Below, one piece after another: positions 26,422-39,477 of a stretch of DNA of 64,000 bases. Under the pieces are notes generated by a model, which worked only from the letters and a program-made list of their open reading frames with translations, was not told the DNA's origin and searched no databases. Each line of letters begins with the position of its first letter. Position 1 is the stretch's first letter. A program made the position numbers and the translations under genes. Source of the DNA: Callaeas wilsoni (Eukaryota; Chordata; Aves; Passeriformes; Callaeidae); assembly GCA_013398955.1 (NCBI GenBank), contig VWPU01014041.1, positions 124,001 through 188,000 of the forward strand. Direction: 5' to 3'.

Positions 26422-27483
26422 TAAAAGAGTGAGCAGCTCGGACATATTTATTGCTTAAATTTCACAAAATTTAGTAAAGCTTTAAAGTGGGAGGTCATTG
26501 AAACCACTGCACACAGATGGGCACTTCCACGAGAGGAAGCTCCTAAAGTAAGACACAGGATGTGGTAGGCAGCAAATAGGCAAAACACTCTAATAAAAAG
26601 AAAGGCAGATTTAGAAATGATGTGTGGTAATAATAAATTATGTATAATCTCAAAACGGAATTGGATAAGTATTAGAAGCTTGCTAATGAAGTTATGTGAA
26701 AGCTTAAAGACAAATCAGAGACTGAGGATCAGATACATCTGAATAAAGAAGAGATGTGGATGATGTAGACCTGTACATTTGAGCTCACTGTCCAAGGACT
26801 CTCTTATATAGACAGTGGTCATCTAGACATGAAATAGCAGCACAATTCCAGAAAAACATATTTTGCCATGGTTCTTACTGTAATTTCTTCTCCTTATACA
26901 GTAAAGTAGAAAAGAAGTGCCAGCACACTGTTGTGACAAAATAAGTGTGCTCGAAAGCTGCTTTCATACCTTTACTTATCTTCTCGAAGACATGCTAAAC
27001 ACCATCTACACTGAATAAAATGTAGACTAGAAGTTGATGTTAATCAATCTTTTCTGGAAACTTCTAATTCAGACTTCCTTCTCTCAGAAGAAATGTATTG
27101 GTCAGGCATGAGTACTCAGGATCATTTTGTTTATTTGTTTGTTTGTTTTAAATGCATGTTTTTTTTCCTAGACAAAGTTTCTGTGAGTTCTAGCTAAAAA
27201 CTAAATGGCATCCCTTAAAACGTATTATTGGCATCTAATTTGTGCTCATGAATTAAATTCCTACAGGTCATTTTCCTTATAAAGGAACATTATAGAAATA
27301 GAAGCAAAATGTTAAAGGTCTGCTGTAGCATATTTTATATGACTTCCTGTGACAAGCAGCAGAAACCTTCTATACTTGAATTATGTTCCACTGCCAATCA
27401 AGCCACGTCCATCAGTGAAAACAGCAGTACTAATTTGACTGTTGTCTAAACCAAAATGGACTTGTCACAGAACACTTCAGAGC

Positions 27484-27518
<35 letters not shown>

Positions 27519-29577
27519 GGCATTTACTGCAAGCAAAAGACACTCCCCAGTTCACTTCCTGTATAGTTATTGTTGTTTGTCAGATGGCCACCACCAAGGG
27601 TAGTGAGAGTATGAACAGCTCCAGCACGTTTGGGCATTCTACTCTACTCTTTTTGATGACACACCTTTATATTGCTTTGCCTCATAGACATGTACCATTG
27701 CGTGTAATTCTAAAAGCCCCAAATCTCAGAACACTGAATGAAATTTTCTCAGTTTTAAACCAGTCTCATGGGTTTAGAGAATGTGGTCTGACACATGAAT
27801 TCAGCAGGTGTAGCACCAGCAGAGACATTGCACCGCAGTAGATGCTACAGATGTCAAGGCAGCGCTGCATAACTAATAGCAGAAGTCCCCATAAGAACTT
27901 TTTAGGATGCTAGCAAAATTTTCCTAAAACATTTTTGTAGTTGAGACAGTTCAGTTCAATCTAGATGAGTGCCATTTTAGCTTGTCCTCCTCTACGCATT
28001 CATTTATGATTTATATTCTTTGCCCCTGCAATGAATTATGGGGCCCAGCTCAGGAGGAACACGATTGCACTCAACAGAACATCATGGTTCTAACATAAAC
28101 TTGAGATGAGAAGCAAATCTCTGAGACACAGAACACACCAGATCTTGAATCATACTAACCTTAAGTGCAGCCTATTGCACTCCATTTTTTTGTACCTCCC
28201 CACCACAGCAAAAGCACTCATAATGTGAGAGAGCTTCTACAAAATGAAATAATCTCAGGAGGAGGTATAATTCTACATGGTGACGTTTTATTCTAAGCTT
28301 TCTTCAATCAGCCCGATAAAGCATAGGATACACTTCTTTTCCATGAATATGCCGTTCACAGCCTTTTGTAGAAAATCATTGAAAGCCGTCCTGATGGAGG
28401 GTGACATCTTGATCTCACATTGACACATTACATTGCATCCCATCTTCTCGAATCATAAATGAAAAGAGTGGCTGCATTCCACAGTCTCTGAATTCTTTCA
28501 AGACAGCTCAGCAATCTACGAGTGAAAGGTAGGATAAATTATTACAGGAGACTTCTCAGCATGGCTGTTCTAAATCAAATGCTGTCAAATAATTTTTAAC
28601 TTTCTTTGATCTGCACTCAATCTCTGTGTTCTTTGCTGACCTATAGCACAGACTCTCCTTGACTTCCATTCCTTTCTTTTTCAGACTCTCTGCTCATAAA
28701 CATCTATTTTCTCTTTTTTATCATGTACGTGTAGAAATAGATATTAAAAAAACCCTAGATCCAATGGCTTGGTGACTTCTATTTTATAGTTGCTTGCAAA
28801 AAAACCTACCAACCTAGTAAGTGTGGTAGGAACCTAAAAAGAAATGAGAAAAAGACAGGAAGTTAAATAATCTTGCAAGAAGGAAAAATATGATGTTTGG
28901 GCTGAGAAATTATTCTCCCTAAGGTGTTTTATGGTTATAAGAGGCACATCACACAAACTCTGTATCTGCTGGCTCCTACAATATATTTTATAGGAGTAAT
29001 GACTATAACGGAAAAAGCTGGACAGAGAGGAGACTTGGGCAGGCAGGAAAATTTAAAAAAAAAAAAATGAATAGGAATATTTATGATAAAAATGTAGAAA
29101 AATAAATGAGAGCAAAAGGGAAAACCATAGAGACACACAGTAGGACAAAATGAAAAGGAAACGACGTGGCTTAAGAAATAGCACAGAAAAATTAAACAAA
29201 TGAATCCACAGTAAATGCTGACATCATTGATGGTGATTGCTACTGAAATAATGCCCAGGGACTGCAGTGCAGGGTCTTGCTGCATTACACACTGCATTGA
29301 ATAGTATGAACAAACTCCAGACGTGAAAGACACTCAACCGTCTTGCCAAGGTGTAATAGATGAATATGTGGACAAACAGAGATAAAGAAAGAGGACACAA
29401 AGTAACAGTAGGTCAAGACACCATCAGTCACACTCTTCTGTTTACTTTGAGGAGAAATAGGGAGCCTAGTCCATATGCCCTGAACAGAGCTACTGTTCAG
29501 CTTTGCACTGTCTGTATATGATCAGCTTCACACACAGTCCGAGATCTGGATAAAGCAAATGTACTTAATTCCCTTAC
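26422..29577. other. Non-coding DNA with microsatellites, no gene seen
   Basis: Unique AT-rich DNA. It holds a GTTT-rich tract at 27125-27151 and the (TTA)11 repeat listed separately. The minus-strand open frame at 28935-29333 (132 codons) is extremely rich in F, C, S and I, which comes from translating the complement of A-rich sequence, and is not a gene. Confidence 0.6.
27486..27518. repeat. (TTA)11 microsatellite
   Basis: Eleven uninterrupted TTA units. The purity suggests it is polymorphic. Confidence 0.95.
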
Positions 29578-29625
29578 CGGTTCCTAAACACCTCTCTTGC
29601 AACACTTGCTTTCCAAGTGCCTCAT
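29578..29625 (-). other. Candidate 48 nt exon, unrecognised (weak)
   Basis: On the minus strand the acceptor GTACTTTGCTACCACAG (ending at 29626) and donor GTAAGGGA (after ACCG) enclose 48 nt. One frame is open through both splice sites and reads EALGKQVLQERCLGT, a helix-like segment. The exon length is a multiple of three. Another frame starts with ATG but soon stops. No family is recognised and chance is quite possible. Confidence 0.15.
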
Positions 29626-31335
29626 CTGTGGTAGCAAAGTACAGTCACTGCTACGCAGTGACTCTTGAAGCTGTGACAATTTATTGGTTTGGGACATGCC
29701 CTCTTCTTCAATGCTCAGAAAGTGCAATGGAAAACATCGGAACTAGAACAGTTCTCTGTTTTGCACTACAGAAGGTAGAACATACAAGCAAGAATTTGTC
29801 CAACCTCCTCAAAATTCTCCACTGGCAAAGACTGCGTAACCTGCCATTTCAGAGATTAACTTAGTTACAGCTAGAAAGTCCCTCCTAAAGTCAATCATTT
29901 TTGTTGATAAATGAACAAACTGTTTCTGTCATGACTTTGCTGGACCCGGAGATGTGTCCTTCATACATCAGAAAACTGCTTTGTATCTCTGAAAATTTCT
30001 CTTTTTCTGGAAAACAAGAGAAACTCCATTTTTTAAAAAGGTTTTCCTTGGTGAGTTCTACACAACAATCCTTTTTTTTTTGTGCACTCCCTGTTAGCAT
30101 TCTCTTGAACATTCCACAGCCTGTCCATATTTATTCCTAAAATGTAATTCCCAGAATTTAGGCAAAAGTTATTCCAATTGAATGGCAAAGATGATACAGG
30201 TATATCACTTTATATTTAGTCATATTAAAGTGTATTATAAAAGTTCACGCTTGATATTAAACACAGGCATGAACTATCCCAATTAAATTCTGTTTAGATG
30301 CCAACCCAACTACAGAGCTTCCTCAACAACATCTCACCCTGCTACTGAAACCATGTTCCAAACTCTCATTGCTCACTGCTCTTAAAACAAATTTAACTCG
30401 GTTGTGAAGTTGCAGGGAATTTGCAGGACAGGCAGAGATGGCAACTCTAATTTCTTTTTAACAAACACTCATACATTAGAGCCATGAAGCAGGGGAAATA
30501 GCTGTATTTTACATTAAAGAGGGTGGCTCGATGCAGATACACCCTAATAGCTTGACTAAAAAGTTACTAAAAAGAAAAAGGACAGAATTTGGCAGTTGGG
30601 TTGTTTTCAATTGCCTGTATATAACAGAGTCTCAAAGAGACTTGGACTACATCAGCTACGAGAACATACCATGAACTGTACCTCTAAGAACTGCTCATAC
30701 CCTTTTGCTATATGAACAAGCATCCCAAGACTCCAGTCAGCAAAGAACCCAGAAATCTGTAGGAAGTGTTTTCGTAGTCCAGACTTACTTTCTTTCACAG
30801 TTTGCATCCCTTCCCACTTGCCCCAGGAAAGTTACAGCTACTCTTAAAGCAATGAAGATACCATTGTTCAGCTTTGCGCTGTTTAAACCTGAGCAGCTGC
30901 TGGAGTTCATATTTGGTTTTCCATATTTCTCCTCTTATGCATTCAAATTCAAATTGACAAATGCCTTTGTATATAATTTTAAACCCTCCCCATCTCTAAT
31001 GCATCAGTATCTTGTTACATAGCCTTTGATTTCATTGTTTGCAATGCTACTATCAGCAGCATGGAATTGCCAAGGCACTAAGCAGCCCAATTTTTCTTTA
31101 ATTTCTCAGAAAATTGACAGCTTTATGAACTGTCTCTTTACCTATGCCCCATAAACATGTCAGGCTGTGGAAAACCATTCTAATTAAATCCCGAGGGATT
31201 GCAATGGAAGATTATAGCTTCCTGGCAGGTTATTAAAAAACAGTTGTTCATATATACACAAATATCTGTACTAGAAGCTAGCATTTGACAGAACAGCCAA
31301 GGAATTAACCCCACTGGCAACTCCAAATAACACTC
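29626..31335. other. Non-coding DNA, possible conserved block
   Basis: Unique sequence. The part at about 31030-31230 has no simple repeats and a mixed, motif-rich texture, and may be a conserved non-coding element. That is an impression only. No reading frame of note. Confidence 0.45.
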
Positions 31336-31447
31336 ACCAAAAAAAGCCCAAAACAACAACAAAACCAAAAACCACCACCACCAAAAAAAGCAACAAACCA
31401 CGGTAAAACTAAAACCAACAATAACCCATAAACCACCAGCAAAAGAA
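31336..31447. repeat. A/C-rich low-complexity tract
   Basis: About 110 bases made almost wholly of A and C on the plus strand, with CAA and ACC triplet runs. Its complement gives the long G/T-rich frames at 31180-31550 on the minus strand, which read as W, G, V and F runs and are not genes. Confidence 0.8.
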
Positions 31448-31903
31448 CCCAAGCCAACCAAAACAGCCAAGGAAAAAGAACTAAGTTAATTAAAATGAGA
31501 ATGGGCAGGGACGAATGGGGGAAGTGCCCTTGTATTTGATTCCTTTCCAAAAGCTGCTAATTCAAACTGTCATCTGGAATCATCACCTTTCATCCTTGAT
31601 TACAAGCACCTGATAAAAAAGAAAGCAGAAAAATGCTTGTAAGGTCCATAGAAATGGCCTTGATAACTACATAGCCTTGAAGTAAGTATATTAGAGTGGA
31701 TGGATAACACAAATCATTCGATTCAGCATAATATTCCTTCTGGCTGTTCTGATCATCCAAGGGAACACATAAGAACTTCTGATGGCAAAACATTTGTTAG
31801 AGGTCAGTGTGTATCCTTCCCAACAACTTCCTCAAATAACCTTGCCTTTGAGAGTACTGCTTGTTGCCCCTGCTCTTGCACCTGAAAGATGTTGTCCAAC
31901 CTC
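31448..31903. other. Non-coding DNA, no gene seen
   Basis: Unique sequence between the A/C-rich tract and the minus-strand terminal exon candidate. Nothing recognisable. Confidence 0.55.
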
Positions 31904-32128
31904 TCATCTCTGCAACAGATATTCAGGATTTAGATACTGAGGAGTTTCTGGGTACAGCAATTTGATTTTGTAACCTGTGTCTGACTTTTCACAAATGAAC
32001 AGTTTGCACTGTGAAAGCAACTTCCAAAATACTATTTTGCTGAGAGAGCCTCTTGAACCGCAGTCACAACAGGCAACTTTCGTCTCGCCCCTAGGGCATG
32101 CCATCTTCAAGGAAAGCAGCCTTGTTAC
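31904..32128 (-). other. Candidate terminal coding exon, unrecognised
   Basis: On the minus strand a very strong acceptor (CCCTTTCCCCTCCTCCTCTCAG, ending at 32129) is followed directly by 74 open codons and a stop at 31904. Translation includes MACPRGETKVACCDCGSRG and LLSQCKLFICEKSDTGYKI, so it has six cysteines in two loose groups. If real it would be a last coding exon entered in phase 0. There is no clear AATAAA hexamer close downstream. The cysteine groups do not fit a named zinc-finger or disulfide family I know, so I propose no function. Confidence 0.2.
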
Positions 32129-33632
32129 CTGAGAGGAGGAGGGGAAAGGGAACAAAATAAATGTCATTGCGCCAAAGATAGCTATGAAGAAACAAGTACA
32201 GTATCACTGAGCCAGCTGTGTAATAGGTTTTGCAAATAGCTGGACTTCCGAGGAGCTATAGATGATTTTAATATTTATTTTTTCAAAACATGTTCTGGTG
32301 TCACCAAATATAATCTGTCATGCAAATGTTTAGTACATCACTACGTAGATTTGCTGGTGTTCCACATTTATGTGAATAGAATTTCAATCAACATCAGCTA
32401 CAAGAAATATCCAAGACTTAAAATCTTAAAAGACTGACAGACAAAGATGCACTGATTTCATGGTCTCTGAGATGACAGACAATCACACTTAGAGGACTCC
32501 AAGTTTTTATCTGAAGAAAACTTCATTAGTTGCACTTTACATAAAAGGAGCTTTAAAAGAAATACCTGCTACTCCGATAATACATGTGTGAAACACCGAA
32601 AAAGCTGTGTATCAACCTGAAAGCAAGATGAATAAAGAACGAATGCAGAGGTACCCGAGTATAGCACCAGATTGAGTCAAATCAACAAATTCAGAATTAA
32701 ATATATCTGGCATCATCTTTGTGTGCACCGATAAACTGAAAATGATGCTCCAGCATCAGTTACCCAAAAATCACATTGTTACCAATGAGAGTGAAGAATC
32801 AAGTAAAGATAAGAATTAAAAGTTATATTTTAGAAGTACATTGGACCTGGCAGATTATTTTCCCCCCTGCCAATTACTTGATTTACTTGCTCATATAAAA
32901 TGTATAAAATATACCACACCTTGTCTATTACTCGGATAGGAAATAATTACGTGATTTAAAAAAATACACAAAACTTTCCCCAATGTTCACTCAGTACATT
33001 AAAGCTCCAAGATGGCTACTGGCTACATTCCTGACTTACGTGGCATCAGGGGTTTATTGTTCTGCCTCTATAAGGAAATACATTAACGGATAATGACAAG
33101 TAGAATAAACATTGGAATTTGAACCCTGATAAGGTTTTTTTTGGATAGGTGAATTTATATTCTAAATCACTTAGCAGCTTTCAACAAAGTGCCACTCTTC
33201 CTGTTATTAGTTTAATTTTAAAAAGGGATTACTTTCTTACTTGTACTGGGAAACTATGACAGTATCTGTTTGACTGTGAGCAAGGACACTTTCAATGTGA
33301 TAGGGACATTTTGGTCCACAAATTAATACATCTAATTTTGAAAGTTATTCTCTCAGCCAACAGTTTTTATTCATGGTTTGTCTTGTGTCATGCTCAGAAA
33401 CTTCCATGTTAAGAATGCACGAACCAAATTATTTGAAGAGAGAAAAAACAAGACAGAAACCATGCTTTTTCTTCATTAAAAAAATTAACTAATCTGGCTT
33501 TCTACTGACACAAGTCATTTTATTCAAGATCAAATGGAGTTTGTACATGTTCAGATAAATCATTTCATTTTTAGGCTACTCATAGTTAAGTGGTAAAAGT
33601 CTATAGTTACAGTAAAACAGTGAAAGTCTATG
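32129..33632. other. Non-coding DNA, no gene seen
   Basis: AT-rich unique DNA. No frame, repeat or motif that I can support. Confidence 0.55.
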
Positions 33633-33733
33633 GCTGAAGAAGGAAACTGAGAGGTGGGCAGGTGCTGGAAAAGGATAATGGTTACGTTAAGTCACACAGC
33701 AAGGAAGTCACAGGATGAAAACCCCAGGGCGGA
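33633..33733 (-). mobile_element. MIR/CORE-SINE-like relic
   Basis: GAAGGAAACTGAGAGG, then GTTACGTTAAGTCACACAGC, AAGGAAGTCACAGGATG and AAAACCCCAGGG follow the order of the reversed MIR core and tail (GAAACTGAG, GTTAAGTGAC, GTCACACAGC, AAGT, AACCCAGG). The copy is divergent, with a gap between the first and second blocks. Confidence 0.5.
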
Positions 33734-36700
33734 AGTACCACTAACAAAGGTATGTCCTCACCCGCCCCTACCCAAAACAATGCCAGAATCAGACACCTGA
33801 ACCTCCTTTAACCTCGTGTAGCATCTCAGGTCTTCCTCTGAACAAATCAGCTTCCAATTCACTGTTTAGAATATGTCGTTACTTGGAAGGCACTTAATTT
33901 ATGTCTTCACATACTATCACAAATGAAGACTGCAGTCTTCTGAAAAAAAATAAAAGGGAAAGAGTAGAACAAAAATATCCAGTATTATCTACTCATCTTC
34001 TACTCATCTTCTTATTTTATATCTACAAATTGGAAAGGGGTGGAATATTTGACTTTGGAGTCACTGCACATAACAACCGACATTTAAATAAGGCACTGGC
34101 TGTACCTACTGCAGGATGCCTTCTTTGTCAGGGGAGAAAAAATTCTTCAAAAATAATGAAGTCACTTAGATCTGAGTTCTATAAAAACACCCATCTTTCT
34201 CCAAAACTTAGTGCTAACCGAGATAAATCTGGATTCCCTGCTTTCTAATAGCTAGGTTTTGTTTACTGGAAGGGGGCGGAAAAAGTGATTTTGATTTATG
34301 TTCCTGCAGTCACAGGATGGAGGGAAAAAAGTCTTCAACCACAATCCCCAGTTCTCAAAATGAATCATTTGCTGGTTATAGTTGAGTGGAGACTGATTTA
34401 CCACAGTGTAAAAAAAAATATATTACTTTTCAGAAAAATGCTTACCAAAAATGCATGTTAAACTCATTTTCTTGCTCTCCACTACAGTAGAGGAAAGAAA
34501 ACAAAAATGGGGAAGACATAACACTAAGTATGAAATAATTCAGCATTCTGCCATGTTGTATATCCAACCATTGCCCAATCCCCATGAAAGCTTAATGTTT
34601 AAGAGTTAAGTCAGGACTTCTTTGGAGACACCAAGGCAACAGAGTGGCATGAAACGTTGAGCAGCATACTTGGCTAATTTGTAAAATATATAGACTTTTT
34701 GTATAATAAGGTGTACCTACATCACCTGGTTGTCAGTGTGCCTCTCACAAAAATATTAACAGGAAAGGAAAGTATCATTGAAGGAGGAGAAAAGGTGTTT
34801 GAAGCACAGAAGTGATCCTTAATTTTACCAAAGGTGAATGCAGAACCAGAGATAAAGTCAGAATTACTTTAGACTGTTTTTGGCAGTAACACATGTAGCA
34901 TTTATAATTAATATTAATTAATAATTATGACTGCTTCTCTGAAAGCTCTAAAATCAGGTTCAATCTTTCCTAAAGAGCAGTTGTGACTGAACCTCCCCAT
35001 GTTCAATGAAGAAAGCTAAGGAAGTTAAGTTAGCCTTTGCCAGAGGCTAGGAGTGTGAACATGAACAGTTCTTTTCCCTCTTTAATATTCATTTATACAA
35101 GTCAAATTCTGATCTCATTTATAATAACATAAATCTAGAATGACTCCCTTGCAGTCACTGGAGTGAGTTCAGATTTACTGCAGACTCTGTAAATAAGAAC
35201 AGAATTTAGCCCATACACATTTAATTATCTTGTCTAACAGATTATATCTCTTGATGAAAGAAAAAAAAAGAAACCAAGCAAACTGCCTCAGACTTGGGAA
35301 TGAGCAATAAAAAAGGTAGCACTGAGCAGCTCCTGCACCAGCAGGAAGGTCCGCAGGAAAGGTAGGTAAGTACAACCTAAGGGACAAACCTATTTCTTTA
35401 TGTTTTTCTGGAGATCTTAAATTCTGTCAAAAGTATATTCAGCTCTGATAAATCGTAAATATACTGTAGACTTGCTCCATTTCCTAGGTGTGTTGCTGAT
35501 TGTTAGTAATTTACACTCAAGATATAGCAACGATTTGCCATTGGCTTGGGGGAAATTGTTTTGCTGCCTATGATTTATGGCTATGATTTGCCTAAGAGTT
35601 TTATGAGGCAGTTTTTCCTGAATATGCCCTCAGTGAAAGGCCCCCAAACAGAGGCAGCTTACAGAGACCCTCAGACAGCATCTTATTTCTCCTTCACCCA
35701 AATAACAGGAGACTGTTCAAATTTTGTATTACTTTCACCCTTCTTTCTCTTGCTCAAAAGAAAAAAAAAAAAAGGACACCATGAGGCAAGGCAATATTGA
35801 CACTATATTGACTGAATGCTAGGTTTTCATGGATTTCATGATATGTTGCACATGAAGCACACGCCTGGCTCGGCATGATCTATCACAGCATTCCCAGTGA
35901 CAGTGACATATCAGTTAATCTGGGCAAGGTATAATACTTGATATCACTATGATACAAGTGATACCTGGTTACATCTGTTCCTCATGGGAAGGCACCTAGA
36001 CCTTACAAAGCAGGACGGTCTGATGATGCGGGGAAAGTGCCAAAATCTCATTTCTGAATACTTGAAGCAACTGTTGAGAAGGGTCCATTTACTTTGTCAA
36101 AAATATGCCCAAGAGGATGTTCCGTGGCCTGTTACTGCTGAGTACCTGACTAGGGAATACCATATCTCATCAGTCGTGTTTTGAACCTGACTCATTAGAG
36201 GGCTCAGAACAGCTCTCAGTATTATGCTCGTTTTCTGTAAACTGCTTCTCTCCCCTTTTTTTTTTTTTCTTTGTCACATATTTTCCCCAACAATTATAAT
36301 CAGTGTTGGAAAATGCATATGGCCAAAAAGTTATCTGGATATTCACAGATGTTCTATATTTTATTAAATTAACAGATTCCCTTATGCTATTGATTACTTT
36401 TTATTGCTGTTGCATTAGAACTTCTGAAATAATGGGATCCCATTATTGTGCTGGAACTTGGAAAACACAGAACAGACTAATTTATTACAGCTTAGATGTA
36501 GTCGCATGTTAAACTTCCAAAGGTCAGCACCAGAAATGCAGCAACCAACCCAGCAGTCGCTTATTCCATTTCAACACTTAAGTGGATTTAGAGGTTACAA
36601 GTAATTTGTTCCAAAATTATTTGTCCAGATCCCTGTCTTGCACATATGTTCTCAAAACATTCCATAGTGACTAGTGACACTCAGTGGCTCACTAAAATCA

Positions 36701-38955
36701 CTTCCAGTGACCCCAATAATCATGTTATGAAGGCCAGATGATGTCTAAGTGTGTCACACTGGAGTGCCAAAACCTAAACTACTTAAAATCTTGTAAGCAA
36801 GAGGATCACTACACGCTGAATATTTCTCTTGGTTTTTTCGGGACATTAGCTAGACACATAAACCAGCCAGATAAAATATCATGCATGTTTTTTGGCAGAA
36901 AGAGAATAAGGATATTTATTAAGCAGTATCTCAGGTTTGGCATCCTACTTTCCTCAACACCGTTCTGCTTTGTAACCTGAGGTGTGCCACTCATCCTCCA
37001 GACCCACTTAGTCTCATCTTGCCAGCATACAGGCAGCAGCGTGGACCTGACACATCGAGCATAGAAGGAAGAATTTGCCTAACTCAGGTAGCCTCAGGAG
37101 AGAAGCTGGACCATGCACCACCCTACATGAACTATTCAGCACCTTTTCAGAGTTTTGCTTTAGTTTCTGCTCTAAGTTCAGATTTCATGTTTAAACAGAA
37201 GGAGTGTTGATTTATATATTAAACACTATAATTTCAACACTATACAGTCTGATATCAGTCCCTTAAACTTCTAAATATAAAAGCTTTGCAGGCTGAAAAT
37301 ATCAACTCTTCTTTTATTTCTGAGATAACAGAGACATTGTGAACTGTGGCTAAAGCCCATCTTCCCACTTTGATCTTAGCAGTTGAACACCATAGCTCTG
37401 ATGGTTGGCAGAGCTGTGTGGGAGCACGGTGTTCAAAAGACCACTGGACACTCATTTTGTTGCTATGCTGTAAAATTACTTGCTTTTATTCACTTATTGC
37501 CATGAAGTCCAAGGGAAAGTAGACATCTAACATTTGTGAGCAAAAACAAAAATCTTCTCTCATGACCACAGCAAAAAAACAGGGGGAAACAGGTAGATGG
37601 ACTATTCTGCAGTGGTCCCCCAGAGCATGAAAAAGAGCCACAGCTCGAGTCTGCATTGCAAATACTGACTTTTCCTTTCACAGCTTTGGCAAGGTACACC
37701 ACAGCAAGTTGCTGCACTTGCTCAGCTGAGGATGGGCAGGCAGTAAAAAAGGTAAAAAAGGTAATTGTGATATCTGCCAGAAGAATCTTAGGGTGTAGAT
37801 TCAAAAGGATCAAAGTAGGTAAGGTTTAGGAATACCTGTGAAAACCAATGTTGTCTGCTACTGTAGATGAATGCAAGAGAGGGATGAATTTGTGCTGAGA
37901 CTACATATAGGTTCAGAAATTTTCCTTCTTATATATATGTGCATCATTCACTTCAGTAAGTCCTATTTACATTAACTGTTTAAGGAACCACCCTTTTACT
38001 TAGAGGAAATACTATGTTATTAGAGAGTAAGAATTTATTTTTCATCATGCCATCTCAATAGTATAAAATGTATACTCCCAATTACAACTTAACACTGTTT
38101 CTAAAAATATTTGCATAAACAGCAGTTTGACAGATCAAGTGTAAATGAAGAGCTGTTGGGTCCGTCAAGATACAAAGTGCCACATGCGTGGGTTAATCCA
38201 CATGCTTATAGCCACAAAAAAAAACCAGAGATGAGAGTATGTTCCAATAAATATTGATGCTATCAGCTCTGAATATCAATTATACATATTTCCCTTTAAA
38301 TAATTTATAATCAGTGGTAAACCAAAAGTCACCTCCAGCTACCATCCATAAAGTATAGTTTTCTACACTCGGTATGCAACGAATTCATTTTGAAGCATGT
38401 CTGAACTTTTTTGTCATGAGCATCAGACTGAATGCCTGTAATAAAAATGACAGGTAAATAAGAATAAATGGTTTAATGTTAGCAAGAAATAGGGCTCTGC
38501 TGTTTCACCTCCGATGACAGAATCACAAGTTTAGCTCTCCCCTGAAGTTAAATGCAATGTTCTCCTGCATCAAGCCTTTAACGTCTCTTTTTTTTTCCAA
38601 GATTGCAGCAGCCCAAATGTAATTTGAGCGAATTCACGAAACACACTTTGTAAACAGATATTTATTGCCTGCAAGATAAATAGTCAAAATACATCAGATT
38701 TATTGATGCCTTGGGAATACGGTATTATGGCATTTTAGAAAGGAACTGTGAGCAAAATCACTGCAGGAACTGACTTTGGATCGGTCTGTGCAGAGAGTGG
38801 GAAAAGCAACAACACAGGAAATATGCAGGAGACATAATGTTTAGGATAACATGACTAAACCAAATGCACTGCAGTTTTTGTAGCAAATATATTCAACAGG
38901 AACATGTACATCAGGAGCCTAGAATTTTTTTTTAAGTATTTTATACTTTTAAGGG

Positions 38956-38956
<1 letters not shown>
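33734..38956. other. Non-coding DNA, no gene seen
   Basis: AT-rich unique sequence. A 16 bp perfect palindrome of A and T lies at 34905-34920 (TAATTAATATTAATTA). A and T runs lie at about 35760-35774 and 36255-36269. Reading frames of up to 115 codons are present but show no domain. No transposon recognised. Confidence 0.55.
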
Positions 38957-39010
<54 letters not shown>

Positions 39011-39391
39011 GAAACAAAGAGAAAGAANAAGAGAAAGAAAGAAAGAAAGAAAGCAAGAAAGAAAGAAAGAAAGAAGGAAAGAAAGAAAGAAAGAAAGCAA
39101 GAAAGAAAGAAAGAAAGAAGGAAAGAAAGAAAGAAAGAAAGCAAGAAAGAAAGAAAGAAAGAAGGAAAGAAAGAAAGAAAGAAAGCAAGAAAGAAAGAAA
39201 GAAAGAAGGAAAGAAAGAAAGAAAGAAAGCAAGAAAGAAAGAAAGAAAGAAGGAAAGAAAGAAAGAAAGAAAGCAAGAAAGAAAGAAAGAAAGAAGGAAA
39301 GAAAGAAAGAAAGAAAGCAAGAAAGAAAGAAAGAAAGAAGGAAAGAAAGAAAGAAAGAAAGAAAGAAAAAAAAAGAAAGAAAAAGAAAGAA
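38957..39391. repeat. GAAA array with 44 bp higher-order unit
   Basis: About 435 bases made almost only of G and A on the plus strand. The first part is a plain (GAAA)n run. From 39053 on, the array is built of a 44 bp unit of eleven tetranucleotides, marked by one GCAA and one GAAG variant. GCAA recurs at 39053, 39097, 39141, 39185, 39229, 39273 and 39317, giving about seven copies that look identical apart from the ends. An ambiguous base N stands at 39028, in the irregular junction between the two parts. The long open frames on both strands (KERK/FLSFF types) are translation of the repeat and not genes. Confidence 0.97.
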
Positions 39392-39477
39392 TGACTTTTG
39401 CAAAAAGGAGGGACATAACCCATTCTACTTGTGCACTTTGGCAGGGTAAGTAGTAAGATACTTATATTTCAGCAAGT

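Noticed and set aside
28935..29333. 132-codon hydrophobic minus-strand frame resembling a membrane protein
   Set aside because: Its F/C/I/S content comes from the complement of A-rich sequence. There is no start context, and homopolymer runs sit inside it.
31180..31550. Glycine/tryptophan/valine-rich frames on the minus strand
   Set aside because: They translate the complement of an A/C-rich low-complexity tract.
38855..39449. Long open frames through the GAAA array on both strands
   Set aside because: They are translation of a simple repeat (KERK or FLSFF patterns), with no flanking gene structure.
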